Assembly (NCBI GenBank): GCA_045223915.1
Contig: JBGUZU010000040.1
Location: 1-64,000, forward strand
Length of the DNA: 64,000 bases
Source of the DNA: Ruminimicrobiellum sp045223915
GTDB lineage: Bacteria; Elusimicrobiota; Endomicrobiia; Endomicrobiales; Endomicrobiaceae
Reading direction: 5' to 3'
Shown: piece by piece, positions 55,560 to 64,000 of the stretch
Layout: each line of letters opens with the position of its first letter
Position numbering within the stretch: the first letter of the stretch is position 1
The notes under the pieces: model-generated
Told to the model about the DNA's origin: nothing
What the model saw: the letters and a program-made list of their open reading frames with translations, nothing else
Database searches by the model: none
Translations under genes and position numbers: made by a program

Positions 55560-56180
55560 ATGCATAAAATCATTATATTTATAACTGTTATTCTTGCTTT
55601 AAGTATTACTGCTTGTGAAAACAGACAGGAAGAGAAAAAAGAAAATATGGTAACCGCCAATTCTATTATAGATAAAAGTTCAAGCGAAAAAAAATTATCT
55701 GCACAAGAAATAGAAATGACTTATTTCCCCGCAATTGAACGATACTTAGTAAAAGAGTGCGGCAGCAAATATCTCGAAGGGCAATATTGCATTCCGTTTC
55801 AAACTGTTGTTGCCGTAGATGAACGAAACGCCGAAGATATTTTGGTTTGGGGTGATTTTTGGGTATTTAATTATAATTTGGCAGATGATACTCTTGAAAC
55901 CGTGTCCGGAGGAAGTCATCCGGGACTTATGCACATAAAGCAAACCGATACCGGATTTGAAGTAACGGCATTTGACCAAGTGGAAGACGGTTCAAGATAT
56001 ATGCCGAGTGCAAAGAAAATTTTCGGTAAAAAATACGATGCATTTCAGGCTATCAATAGTGATAATGTAAGACGAGAAAAGCATAGAGCTGAAATTCTTG
56101 CAAATTATGTAAAAAAACATAATATTCCTGCAACAAAATATAAAGATTACGGTTGGCCTGCTAAAAGTTTAGAAAACTAA
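55560..56180 (+). CDS. lipoprotein, unrecognised
   Basis: The 206-residue protein has a lipoprotein signal (LALSITAC, lipobox Cys at about 20) and a compact domain. Recognisable segments are ILVWGDFWVFNYNL, GGSHPGLMHIK and a C-terminal KYKDYGWPAKSLEN. I recall similar small proteins in gut bacteria but no function. It has a GGAG RBS and is monocistronic or follows the DUF2207 gene at 71 bases. Confidence 0.65.
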   Translation: MHKIIIFITVILALSITACENRQEEKKENMVTANSIIDKSSSEKKLSAQEIEMTYFPAIERYLVKECGSKYLEGQYCIPFQTVVAVDERNAEDILVWGDFWVFNYNLADDTLETVSGGSHPGLMHIKQTDTGFEVTAFDQVEDGSRYMPSAKKIFGKKYDAFQAINSDNVRREKHRAEILANYVKKHNIPATKYKDYGWPAKSLEN

Positions 56181-56243
56181 GCAAGGAACTTCCCGTTTAT
56201 TGTAATACAAAATCTGTTTATATGATTATTCATACTTTTTTTG

Positions 56244-56249
56244 TATAAT
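56244..56249 (+). promoter_or_regulatory. -10 box directly before an ATG (leaderless start)
   Basis: A perfect TATAAT ends six bases before the ATG at 56256, so the expected transcription start coincides with the start codon. No Shine-Dalgarno sequence fits between them. A -35 match is poor. Confidence 0.5.
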
Positions 56250-56255
56250 ACCTCT

Positions 56256-56867
56256 ATGGGCAACAAATTAAAATTTCTATTTTTAAAACTTTTACTTTTA
56301 TTATTCCTAATATATTTCCTGGTATCAGGAGCAATATTTCTGTTGTTGACAACAACTCGTGTTAATTTCGAAACAACCGTAACCGATGATGTTTTTGTTC
56401 CAAGTTTTCATGTAATCAGTATGGTCCCTAAATTTAGAGACAAGTATTTTACACTACCGGAATTAGAAAAGGTATCGGTAATAAAAAAAACTGATGGATT
56501 ATTGGTAAAAACGGAAACCTACATTTTTAATTTTATTTTCAAAAATAAAAAATCCGACAGCAAATTAAAAAGCAGCATCTCTTTTTCTATAAATAAAAAA
56601 GAAGATCTTAATGTGGAACAATTACAAGAAAAAATAAACGATGCTTTACAAAATAATAAAAATTTTAAATATGAAGTCTTTTCCGGCAAGAATTTTTCTT
56701 TTATTCGTGATTATGTAATATGGTCTCTGCTCTTTCTTTTTATAATAATATTTGCTTTTATAAAGGTACTAAAGGCTGAAAAGAAAAGCAAAGAACAAGA
56801 TAAAAAAAATATTACTGCAAAAGAAACTACTCTTTCAAACGAAATAAACGATTCTATAATAAAATAA
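56256..56867 (+). CDS. membrane protein with two TM helices, unrecognised
   Basis: The 203-residue protein has one membrane helix near the N terminus (LLLLFLIYFLVSGAIFLLLTTT) and another near 155-175. A lysine-rich extracytoplasmic domain lies between them, and a charged cytoplasmic tail follows. No family is recognised. The start appears leaderless (see the -10 box). An in-frame TTG five codons upstream overlaps the -10 box and is unlikely. Confidence 0.6.
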   Translation: MGNKLKFLFLKLLLLLFLIYFLVSGAIFLLLTTTRVNFETTVTDDVFVPSFHVISMVPKFRDKYFTLPELEKVSVIKKTDGLLVKTETYIFNFIFKNKKSDSKLKSSISFSINKKEDLNVEQLQEKINDALQNNKNFKYEVFSGKNFSFIRDYVIWSLLFLFIIIFAFIKVLKAEKKSKEQDKKNITAKETTLSNEINDSIIK

Positions 56868-56897
56868 CAATTTTTTAACAAAGGAATGTTTTAAATT

Positions 56898-57674
56898 ATG
56901 AAAAACATAGCAATAGTTACCGGTGCAAGCAGCGGTTTAGGCAAAGAGTTTGTAAAACTTTTAACCGACGATAAAAGTCTTGATCAAATATTTGTTCTCG
57001 CAAGAAGCAGGGATAAATTAAACGAATTAAGAAATAAATATGGTGATAAAATCAGGCCATATCCTACAGATTTGTCGGATATAAACAATATAAAAGCTTT
57101 CGGCAGATATTTAGAAAAAGAGGATGTAAATATTAAATTGTTGATTAACAATGCCGGCTTTGCAAAATTTTGTTCTTATAATGATATCTCAATAGATGAA
57201 TCGTTAAACATGATTAACCTGAATGTATCCGGTGTTGTTGCAATGGGATTAGTTTGTATTCCGTTTATGAACAAAAATTCACATATCATAAATATAGCAT
57301 CGCAAGCATCATTTCAACCTCTTCCTTATCAAAATATTTACAGTTCAACAAAATCTTTTGTAAAAAATTATTCCAGAGCACTAAACGTAGAACTTAAAGA
57401 AAAAGGAATAACGGTAACTGCGGTTTGTCCCGGATGGATAAAGACAAACTTGTATGAGAGAGGATGTATAAATGCTGCAAAAGGAACTACGAATTTTGTT
57501 CGTATGGTTACACCTGATGTTGTAGCAAAAAAAGCATTAAAAGATGCTTATAAGAATAAAGATATCTCGGTTTATGGCACATATGTAAACTTTTGCAGGT
57601 TCTTATCAAAAATATTGCCTGAAAAATTAATTATGAAAATTTGGCTTTTACAACAAAATATAAAAGATAAATAA
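56898..57674 (+). CDS. short-chain dehydrogenase/reductase
   Basis: The 258-residue Rossmann-fold oxidoreductase has the cofactor motif VTGASSGLGKE (about 6-16), NNAGFAKF, a catalytic Ser in NIASQAS and YxxxK as YSSTK. The arginine in ARSRDK after strand 2 favours NADP(H). It belongs to the YqjQ/DltE-like branch with a substrate-binding C-terminal helix; the substrate is unknown. RBS AAGGAA. It ends the plus-strand run. Confidence 0.9.
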   Translation: MKNIAIVTGASSGLGKEFVKLLTDDKSLDQIFVLARSRDKLNELRNKYGDKIRPYPTDLSDINNIKAFGRYLEKEDVNIKLLINNAGFAKFCSYNDISIDESLNMINLNVSGVVAMGLVCIPFMNKNSHIINIASQASFQPLPYQNIYSSTKSFVKNYSRALNVELKEKGITVTAVCPGWIKTNLYERGCINAAKGTTNFVRMVTPDVVAKKALKDAYKNKDISVYGTYVNFCRFLSKILPEKLIMKIWLLQQNIKDK

Positions 57675-57843
57675 ATATATGCATCTTTTGTGTTAAAAAA
57701 ATATTGATAAAAATATTTTTTATCCGTAAAAAAGTGTGTTTTGTTTTATATAAGAATGTAAAAATTAATTCATAATCCCGATAAGACAATCTTAATTGTT
57801 TCACATGATATATAAAACAACTCTTAAACGTTACTTCGAATAA

Positions 57844-58860
57844 TTATTTTTTAATAAAAAGTCTTATCGGATTAAAATTTCTGTGCAGTTTTCCTATAAA
57901 GCAGTAATTTAAATTATATTTCAAACAAGTTTTGAAAACAAACAGTCTTATTTTGTCCGCTAAATTTAAAAGGTTATAATCCAAAATTCCCTCATCGAAG
58001 AAAATAAAAGCTTTAACTAAAGCAAAAACTTTTTTTGATTCTTTAAAAGGTATTTTTTCAATTCTTCTTGCATACTCAGTTAAAACAAGTGTATACCCGA
58101 TCGGAAGAAAATCTTTAAATTTACTTTTGTTTAACAGAATAAATTGCTCGTTATATTTAATTTCATCCTCTATCGTAACCGATGATGACGAAGAATTTTT
58201 CAAATTTATTCTATAGAAGTAAATAACATTTTTTATTAAAATAAAATTATGTGCCCGAATTATTGTTTCCCACATAAACAAAACATCTTCCATTTTAATT
58301 GACACATCAAACGACATTTTATTAGATAATATGAATTCTTTTTTAAATATATTTGCACATACCGTAGATAACTGTGTACCCGGAGTTTGCAAAAACATGA
58401 TTTTACCTTCTTTTTCACAAATTGTTTTGTCATAAAAATCTTCAAGGTAACAAGTCATATCTTTAAATTGACGGGTTATGTTATCGAACAAAGAAAATTT
58501 TGCAGCCACAAAATCCGTATCGTATTTTTCTATTGCATTGTATAAAATCTCTAAGTAATCTTTCGTAACCCAATCATCGGAATCTATAAAAGATATATAT
58601 TTACCTTTAGCAAGCTTTATCCCCTCGTTTCTTGCATTTCCTTGTCCTTTGTTTTTATGTAAATTAACAGTTATAAATCTGTTATCTTTTTTTTTATATT
58701 CTTCAAGAATTGAATAAGACTTATCCGTGGAACAATCGTTTATACATATACACTCAAAGTTTTTAAATGTTTGTTTTGAAACACTGTCCAAACACTCTGC
58801 CAAATATTTTTCCGTGTTGTATACGGGTATTATTATTGATACTATTACCTGTTCTTTCAT
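57844..58860 (-). CDS. GT2 family glycosyltransferase
   Basis: The 338-residue protein has VSIIIPVYNTEKYLAECLDS, CINDCSTDKS and SFIDSDDWV. A C-terminal hydrophobic-basic part may sit on the membrane. It resembles the truncated GT2 at the right window edge most closely (shared KGQGNARN/EGQGKARN region). It is alone on the minus strand between two plus-strand genes. The 198-base gap to the divergent GT2 holds a degenerate GT2-like reading frame. Confidence 0.9.
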   Translation of the reverse strand: MKEQVIVSIIIPVYNTEKYLAECLDSVSKQTFKNFECICINDCSTDKSYSILEEYKKKDNRFITVNLHKNKGQGNARNEGIKLAKGKYISFIDSDDWVTKDYLEILYNAIEKYDTDFVAAKFSLFDNITRQFKDMTCYLEDFYDKTICEKEGKIMFLQTPGTQLSTVCANIFKKEFILSNKMSFDVSIKMEDVLFMWETIIRAHNFILIKNVIYFYRINLKNSSSSSVTIEDEIKYNEQFILLNKSKFKDFLPIGYTLVLTEYARRIEKIPFKESKKVFALVKAFIFFDEGILDYNLLNLADKIRLFVFKTCLKYNLNYCFIGKLHRNFNPIRLFIKK

Positions 58861-59058
58861 TTTATCTTTATCAAAATCATATTTATAATAAATTATTGTT
58901 TTTATATATCTGTTTGTAGTATAATAATTTTTATTAAATATTTAAAGCATAATTAAGTCTGTAAAAAACATATCAATAATTATAGGTGCAACAAGTTATT
59001 TGGATAAAGCCCTGATAAGAAATAAAAATTTAAATTTTGCTTTCTTTGTAGTTTTGTC

Positions 59059-60129
59059 ATGATAAAAGAAAAGTCTCTGATATCAATAATAATACCGGTT
59101 TATAATGTAGAAAAATATTTAAGACAATGTCTTGATAGTGTTGTTAACCAATCTCATCATAACTTTGAAGTCATTTGTATAAATGACGGTTCGACCGATG
59201 GCAGCTTTGAAATATTACAGGAATACGAACAAAAATATAATTTTTTTAAATTATATTCCCAAGAAAACAAAGGGCTCGGTGCTACATGGAATACAGGTAT
59301 CGGTTATGCCTCCGGAGATTATATATACTTCGTAGATTCCGATGATTACATTGAATCCGATTTAATTGAAAATGTTAGCAACATTATTAAAGAAAACGAA
59401 GGTGTTGATATTATTAGATTTAGAGGTTCGGCTTTTAGTTCCTTTACAGGAGAACGTATTGAGCATCCATATATCAACATGAAAGATTTTCCTAAAGATT
59501 TATTTAATAAAGTAATATCTTTTGATACGATTATTGATAGGAAAACAATTCTACCTGTTAATGCTTGGCTTGGTTTATGTCGCAGACAATTAGTAACAGA
59601 AAACAACATTAAATTTGATAATTTACAATGTTCAAATGATGTGGCCTTTTTTTATTGTACGCTCGCAAAAGCACGAAGTATATATATATCCGATAAAACT
59701 TTCGTTAACTACAGAAAAGGCAGAGAAAATAATTTAACTTCAAAAAGAGCAAAGAACTTTGCTTGTGACTTATATACTTTTGAAACAATAAAAAATTTTA
59801 CGCAAAATCTTCCGACAAGACAAAAAAACTATTTATTGCAAACAAATTTAACCCAACATATTTTTTATTGGTTTAGAACTTATTTCTTCACAAAACACGG
59901 GAAAAGCAATTATAAGATGTTTCAAAAATTTTTAAAAAACATTTCTTTAAAAGATTTAGATTTTAAAATTGATTATTTTAAGAAAAAAAAGAGTTACTAT
60001 TATTATTTCTTTTTTATTTCCATAAAGTATATGCCTTTCTATTTTTTTTTAGTTATGGCAATATTCTATAGAATCTACTTATATATCAAGACTGCTATAA
60101 AAAATCTAATAAAAAGAATACTGAAATAG
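59059..60129 (+). CDS. GT2 family glycosyltransferase with basic membrane tail
   Basis: The 356-residue protein has ISIIIPVYNVEKYLRQCLDS, CINDGSTDGS and FVDSDDYI. Its last 50 residues are aromatic and basic, with a hydrophobic helix (YYYYFFFISIKYMPFYFF) that should dock to the membrane. The start lies within 11 bases of the end of a preceding frame, without a clear RBS. The acceptor is unknown. Confidence 0.88.
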   Translation: MIKEKSLISIIIPVYNVEKYLRQCLDSVVNQSHHNFEVICINDGSTDGSFEILQEYEQKYNFFKLYSQENKGLGATWNTGIGYASGDYIYFVDSDDYIESDLIENVSNIIKENEGVDIIRFRGSAFSSFTGERIEHPYINMKDFPKDLFNKVISFDTIIDRKTILPVNAWLGLCRRQLVTENNIKFDNLQCSNDVAFFYCTLAKARSIYISDKTFVNYRKGRENNLTSKRAKNFACDLYTFETIKNFTQNLPTRQKNYLLQTNLTQHIFYWFRTYFFTKHGKSNYKMFQKFLKNISLKDLDFKIDYFKKKKSYYYYFFFISIKYMPFYFFLVMAIFYRIYLYIKTAIKNLIKRILK

Positions 60130-60194
60130 AAATATTTTATAAAACTTTTAATTGATTGATTTTGGCTTTTGCAACAAGGAATAGAATCGTATAA

Positions 60195-60223
60195 TTGACA
60201 CTGAAAATATAAAAGAGTATAAT
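60195..60223 (+). promoter_or_regulatory. consensus sigma-70 promoter upstream of ddh
   Basis: TTGACA (60195-60200) and TATAAT (60218-60223) are separated by exactly 17 bases. This is the best promoter match I found. The predicted 5' leader is about 110 bases and contains a tiny ATG frame (M-N-N-I, 60237-60251) and a T-rich hairpin (GC-AAAAAAAC with GTTTTTTT-GC) near 60268-60298. Confidence 0.85.
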
Positions 60224-60341
60224 CAGTAGGAACATTATGAATAATATATAATTTTTAGCAAAGATGCTGAAAAAAACTTTATGTTGTTTTTTTGCGTCTT
60301 TTTTTTTTACGAAAAATTTTTTACTATATTAAGGAGCCATC

Positions 60342-61310
60342 ATGAAATTAGGAATTGTAGGTTATGGTAATTTGGGTAAAGGTGTTGAAAATGCAATTCA
60401 ACACAATCCGGATGTAGAACTTGTTGCAATTTTTACGAGGAGAAATCCGCAAGACTTAAAAGTAAAATCTAATGCAAAAGTTGTAAATGTTTCGGAAATA
60501 GAAAATTGGAAAGACAAAATAGATGTTTTAATTTTGTGCGGAGGCAGTGCAACCGATTTGCCTGTTCAAACTCCAAAATATGTAAAAATGTTTAATGTTA
60601 TAGACAGTTTCGATACTCATGCAAGAATACCGGAACATTTTGCCAATGTAGATAAAGCTGCAAAGGAAGCGGGCAAAATAGGAATAATATCCGTAGGTTG
60701 GGATCCGGGACTTTTTTCTTTGAACAGAATGTATGCAAATGCTATTTTGCCTAACGGTAAAGATTATACTTTCTGGGGCAAAGGTGTAAGCCAAGGTCAT
60801 TCCGATGCAGTAAGAAGAATAGAAGGTGTATTGGATGCAAGACAATACACAATTCCCGTTGAAGCAGCATTAAAAGCAGTTAAAAACGGTGAAAATCCCA
60901 CCCTTACAACAAGACAAAAACATACAAGAGAATGCTTTGTCGTAGCTGCGGAAGGTGCAGATAAAGCAAAAATAGAAAAAGAAATAAAAGAAATGCCAAA
61001 CTATTTTTCCGACTATGATACTACCGTTCATTTTATAACCGCGGAAGAAATGAAGAAGAACCATTCCGGACTTCCTCACGGAGGATGCGTTATAAGAACC
61101 GGACAAACCGGTACAACAAAACATGTAATAGAATATAATATAAAACTTGAATCCAATCCCGAATTTACTTCAAGTGTACTTGTAGCTTTTGCAAGAGCAG
61201 CTTATAAATTGAATAAAGAAGGCCAAAAAGGGGCTAAAACGATATTTGATATCCCCCCTGCATATTTAAGTGCAAAAACGCCGGAAGAGCTCAGAAAAAC
61301 AATGTTATAA
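60342..61310 (+). CDS. ddh: meso-diaminopimelate D-dehydrogenase
   Basis: The 322-residue protein catalyses the one-step reductive amination of tetrahydrodipicolinate to meso-DAP, using NADPH and ammonia. The start GIVGYGNLGKGVE binds the cofactor. SFDTHARIPEH, VGWDPGLFSLNR, KGVSQGHSDAVRR and a C-terminal SSVLVAFARAAY are typical. It supplies DAP for peptidoglycan and lysine. The AAGGAG site is strong, and the promoter is near consensus. Ammonia use here fits other ammonia-linked hints in the window. Confidence 0.95.
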   Translation: MKLGIVGYGNLGKGVENAIQHNPDVELVAIFTRRNPQDLKVKSNAKVVNVSEIENWKDKIDVLILCGGSATDLPVQTPKYVKMFNVIDSFDTHARIPEHFANVDKAAKEAGKIGIISVGWDPGLFSLNRMYANAILPNGKDYTFWGKGVSQGHSDAVRRIEGVLDARQYTIPVEAALKAVKNGENPTLTTRQKHTRECFVVAAEGADKAKIEKEIKEMPNYFSDYDTTVHFITAEEMKKNHSGLPHGGCVIRTGQTGTTKHVIEYNIKLESNPEFTSSVLVAFARAAYKLNKEGQKGAKTIFDIPPAYLSAKTPEELRKTML

Positions 61311-61397
61311 AATTTGCTTTACAAATTTTAGTTTATAGGGTTATAAGGTTACGGGGTTATAAAAAAAACAGGAAGAAAAATTTCTTCCTGTTTTTTT
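61309..61397. terminator. palindrome and terminator between convergent ddh and guaB
   Basis: First, an 8-bp palindrome at the ddh stop (61309-61316 / 61322-61329). Second, a strong hairpin with arms aaaaaaacaggaag (61362-61375) and cttcctgttttttt (61384-61397). The second has A- and T-runs on both sides, so it can end both genes. Confidence 0.88.
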
Positions 61398-61454
61398 ATG
61401 TTTATATTGCTTTTTCAATTATACATTGTGCATTGTAAATTATAAATTGTCGTA

Positions 61455-62963
61455 TCAGTTTTGCATTGAAGTGTTTTTTACTATAACATCGTGAGCGGAA
61501 CCTTCACTGATAGTCGTTTGACTTACCAATGTAAGCTTTGCTTTCTTCTGTAATTCGGCAATTGATAAAGCACCGCAATTACACATTGTATGGGTAACTT
61601 TTCTAAGAGTAATTGAAACTCCATCATGTAAATGTCCGGCATAAGGAACATAAGAATCAACGCCTTCTTCAAAACTTAAAGATTTTTTACCGCCCAAATC
61701 GTATCTTTGCCAATTTCTTGCTCTGTTTGAACCTTCTCCCCAATATTCTTTAACATAATTTCCATTAACAACAAGTTTATTTGAAGGAGATTCATCGAAT
61801 CTTGCAAAATATCTGCCTAACATTACAAAATCGGATCCCATAGCCAAAGCCAATGTTATATGATAGTCTTGAACGATACCGCCGTCGGAACAAATAGGAA
61901 TATATATACCGGTTTTTTTATAATAAGCATCTCTTGCTTTTGCTACTTCTATTGTTGCGGTTGCTTGTCCCCTGCCTATACCTTTTTGTTCTCTGGTAAT
62001 ACATATAGAACCGCCGCCGATACCTATCTTTACAAAATCAGCACCTGCTTTGGCAAGAAAATTAAAACCGTCTGCGTCGACAACATTTCCCGCACCGACT
62101 TTAACTTTATTGCCGAATTTCCCATGTATATCTTTAAGAGCTTTTGCCTGCCAATATGAATAACCTTCACTTGAATCCAAAACAAAAACATCCGCACCGG
62201 CTTTAAGTAAAGCGGGAACCCTTTCCATATAATCTCTTGTGTTTATTCCAGCACCGACGATATATCTTCTGTTTGAATCAAGTAATTCCAACGGATGAGA
62301 TTCATGTGTTGCATAATCTTTTCTAAATACCAAAGAAACCAAATTTCCTTTTTTATCGACAATAGGTAATTGATTAATTTTTTTATCCCAAATTATATCG
62401 TTTGCTTTATTAAGTGTAATTCCCTCTTGTCCTGTTACCATTTCCGAAAGAGGTGTCATATATTCACGAACTTTTGAAGTCGGCTTACAATGAGAAATTC
62501 TGAAATCTTTTGATGTTATAATACCTACAAGTTTTCCGTGAGCTGTTCCGTCTTCGGTGACGGCACAAGTGGAATGTCCCGTTTTTTGGCTTAAAGCAAT
62601 AACTTCCTGCAAGGTTTGATCGGGACGAACATTTGAATCGGATGTAACAAATCCGGCTTTATATGATTTTACTCTTGCTATCATTGCTGCTTGATTTTCT
62701 ATACTTTGGCTGCCGTAAATAAAGCTTACCCCTCCTTCTTTTGCAAGGGCGATAGCCATTTTATCGTCGGAAACCGCCTGCATAACCGCAGAAACCATAG
62801 GTATATTCATACTTAAAGCCGGTTTTTCTTTTTTCTTTTTGTTAAATTTTACAAGCGGAGTTTTTAAACTGACATTATCAGGAATACAATTTTCATCCGA
62901 ATAACCCGGAACTAAAAGATATTCGTTAAAAGTGTGAGACGGTTCATCAAAATAAAAAGCCAT
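61455..62963 (-). CDS. guaB: IMP dehydrogenase, Tritrichomonas-type
   Basis: The 502-residue enzyme oxidises IMP to XMP, the committed step to GMP. The TIM barrel is interrupted by a CBS pair at about 105-225. The catalytic cysteine is Cys321 in GGGSICITR, and the mobile-flap dyad is Arg420-Tyr421 in NWQRYDLGG. The sequence follows the T. foetus enzyme (503 residues; Cys319, Arg418, Tyr419) closely along its whole length, with the same EPxHTFNEYLLxPG start. It is monocistronic, with a GGAGG site. Confidence 0.96.
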   Translation of the reverse strand: MAFYFDEPSHTFNEYLLVPGYSDENCIPDNVSLKTPLVKFNKKKKEKPALSMNIPMVSAVMQAVSDDKMAIALAKEGGVSFIYGSQSIENQAAMIARVKSYKAGFVTSDSNVRPDQTLQEVIALSQKTGHSTCAVTEDGTAHGKLVGIITSKDFRISHCKPTSKVREYMTPLSEMVTGQEGITLNKANDIIWDKKINQLPIVDKKGNLVSLVFRKDYATHESHPLELLDSNRRYIVGAGINTRDYMERVPALLKAGADVFVLDSSEGYSYWQAKALKDIHGKFGNKVKVGAGNVVDADGFNFLAKAGADFVKIGIGGGSICITREQKGIGRGQATATIEVAKARDAYYKKTGIYIPICSDGGIVQDYHITLALAMGSDFVMLGRYFARFDESPSNKLVVNGNYVKEYWGEGSNRARNWQRYDLGGKKSLSFEEGVDSYVPYAGHLHDGVSITLRKVTHTMCNCGALSIAELQKKAKLTLVSQTTISEGSAHDVIVKNTSMQN

Positions 62964-63110
62964 TTTGTTGCCTCCTTAAAGCTTGTATATATTATTTATA
63001 TTTAACTAAAAGTATAATAGATAAGTATATCAATTTTTGAATTATCTATCAATTGATTTAAAATTAAAATTATAAAAAGATAAAAGAGAAAGCTTATTGA
63101 CGACTAAAGT

Positions 63111-64000
63111 TCAAATAATGATATTTCTGCAAATTTTTCCGACGATAGCATAATTTATATTCAGTTTCAAGCACAAATAAAATAATATTAGTCTCATTTT
63201 AAATATTATACCCATTTCTTTAATTGTAAAATTTTCAATAAATTCTTTTGTGTAATACAATTTTCTAAACTTATTGAAATACTGACATAAATCAGAAAAT
63301 TTCAGATCTAAAAACTCAAGTCTCGTAGCGGTTATTATTGAAATATATTGAAAATAAACTTTTTTGTATTGTTCGTATTTGTCATCATTTATCAATGTTT
63401 TTCTTAATTCATCAAAAAGTTGAAAATAAGTAAACTTTCTGTTAATTTCACACATTGAAGAGTTTTCTCTGTTGCTTCTATAAAAATAAATTCTATCATC
63501 TATAAATTTTATTTTCCTTGTTTTTATAATTGTTTCAAAAGCGAACAAATTATCTTCATGATAATTATTCAGTCTAAAACAAATTTTATTATCGACTAAA
63601 AATTGTTTTTTGTAAATCTTTGTCCACACAGGTACAACAAAACCATCTTTGTCCAAGACAAGAAGTCTTTCTATTTTTATTTTATTTAAAAAGGAGGCTG
63701 AAGCCTCTTTCCTTTTTCTGTCGATTATTTTTTTTGTTAAATCATCATAAAGATAAGCTGAAGCACTAACCATATCCAAATCATTTTTTGTGATTTCGGA
63801 ATGTAAAATTTCAACGTATTCCGGTATTATCCAATCGTCGGAATCCACAAAGACGACATATTCACCTTTTGCTGTTTCTAATCCAATATTTCTTGCTTTT
63901 CCTTGACCTTCATTTTTACTTAAATTAACAACAACAAATCTATTGTCTTTTTGTTTATATTGTTCGATTATTTGTAAAGAATTGTCCGTAGAACAATCAT
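63111..64000 (-). CDS. GT2 family glycosyltransferase, truncated by window edge
   Basis: The visible 296 residues lack only the N-terminal strand and the first donor-binding loop. The frame at the edge reads DCSTDNSLQI, followed by NLSKNEGQGKARN and VFVDSDDWI. The stop is at 63111. It shares the EGQGKARN and RSNRENSS-type segments with the GT2 at 57844-58860, so the two are probably paralogues. Specificity unknown. Confidence 0.9.
   Translation of the reverse strand, partial: DCSTDNSLQIIEQYKQKDNRFVVVNLSKNEGQGKARNIGLETAKGEYVVFVDSDDWIIPEYVEILHSEITKNDLDMVSASAYLYDDLTKKIIDRKRKEASASFLNKIKIERLLVLDKDGFVVPVWTKIYKKQFLVDNKICFRLNNYHEDNLFAFETIIKTRKIKFIDDRIYFYRSNRENSSMCEINRKFTYFQLFDELRKTLINDDKYEQYKKVYFQYISIITATRLEFLDLKFSDLCQYFNKFRKLYYTKEFIENFTIKEMGIIFKMRLILFYLCLKLNINYAIVGKICRNIII

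Noticed and set aside
57675..57843. RNA gene or small protein in the gap between SDR and GT2
   Set aside because: The gap is AT-rich without a stable hairpin or a frame with an RBS.

Overview
The window is AT-rich DNA from a Gram-negative, anaerobic, fermentative bacterium. LptD, several outer-membrane beta-barrels and an OmpA-like protein show an outer membrane. HydF shows [FeFe]-hydrogenase maturation. A complete F-type ATP synthase and meso-diaminopimelate dehydrogenase are also present. My best guess is a host- or protist-associated Elusimicrobiota (Endomicrobia-like) genome, but no 16S or other taxonomic marker lies here, so this is inference. No prophage, transposase or CRISPR array is visible.

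Layout. 0-2 kb: a three-gene minus-strand cassette (beta-barrel, SemiSWEET, flavodoxin-ferredoxin) lies between two diverged inverted repeats of about 140 bp. 2-7 kb: MnmG and small envelope proteins, including an NlpC/P60 peptidase. 7-12.8 kb: one unrecognised exported protein of 1,932 residues. 13-18 kb: accD-folC-ROK kinase-lptD. 18.3-26.7 kb: the atp operon (atpB to atpC) continuing into a MORN-repeat lipoprotein, yebC and ruvC; a 190-bp repeat-rich block interrupts it between atpG and atpD. 26.8-31.8 kb: an odd tRNA-Ala(CGC), then a PurF-like enzyme, RadC, NadE, a GGQ release-factor-like protein and a HAD phosphatase. 31.9-34.9 kb: a sugar ABC importer without its ATPase. 35-37.9 kb: a GT-C/TPR membrane protein and HydF. 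37.9-43.4 kb: an OMP, then the gmk-rpoZ-coaC-coaB-UDG-priA operon. 43.5-64 kb: MscL followed by a glycan/envelope region with two ATP-grasp paralogues, four GT2 glycosyltransferases, a DUF4011 helicase-nuclease, LemA/DUF2207, an SDR, Ddh and GuaB.

Most notable points. (1) The IMP dehydrogenase is of the Tritrichomonas foetus (parabasalid) type, with active-site residues at nearly the same numbers. (2) Two nearby glutamine-dependent enzymes, the PurF-like protein and NadE, both lack the glutaminase nucleophile cysteine, although their synthase domains and the PurF Fe-S ligands are intact. (3) The inverted-repeat cassette at the left end. (4) A family of short palindromes and composite inverted tracts fills the intergenic gaps, even inside the atp operon. 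(5) The ATP synthase has a very short delta subunit and a c subunit without the Na+-binding Gln. (6) The tRNA-Ala(CGC) has changes at both partners of the 18-55 tertiary contact. (7) A probably leaderless membrane-protein gene lies at 56.25 kb.

Many genes overlap by 1-20 bases (ATGA or TAATG junctions), so translational coupling is common.
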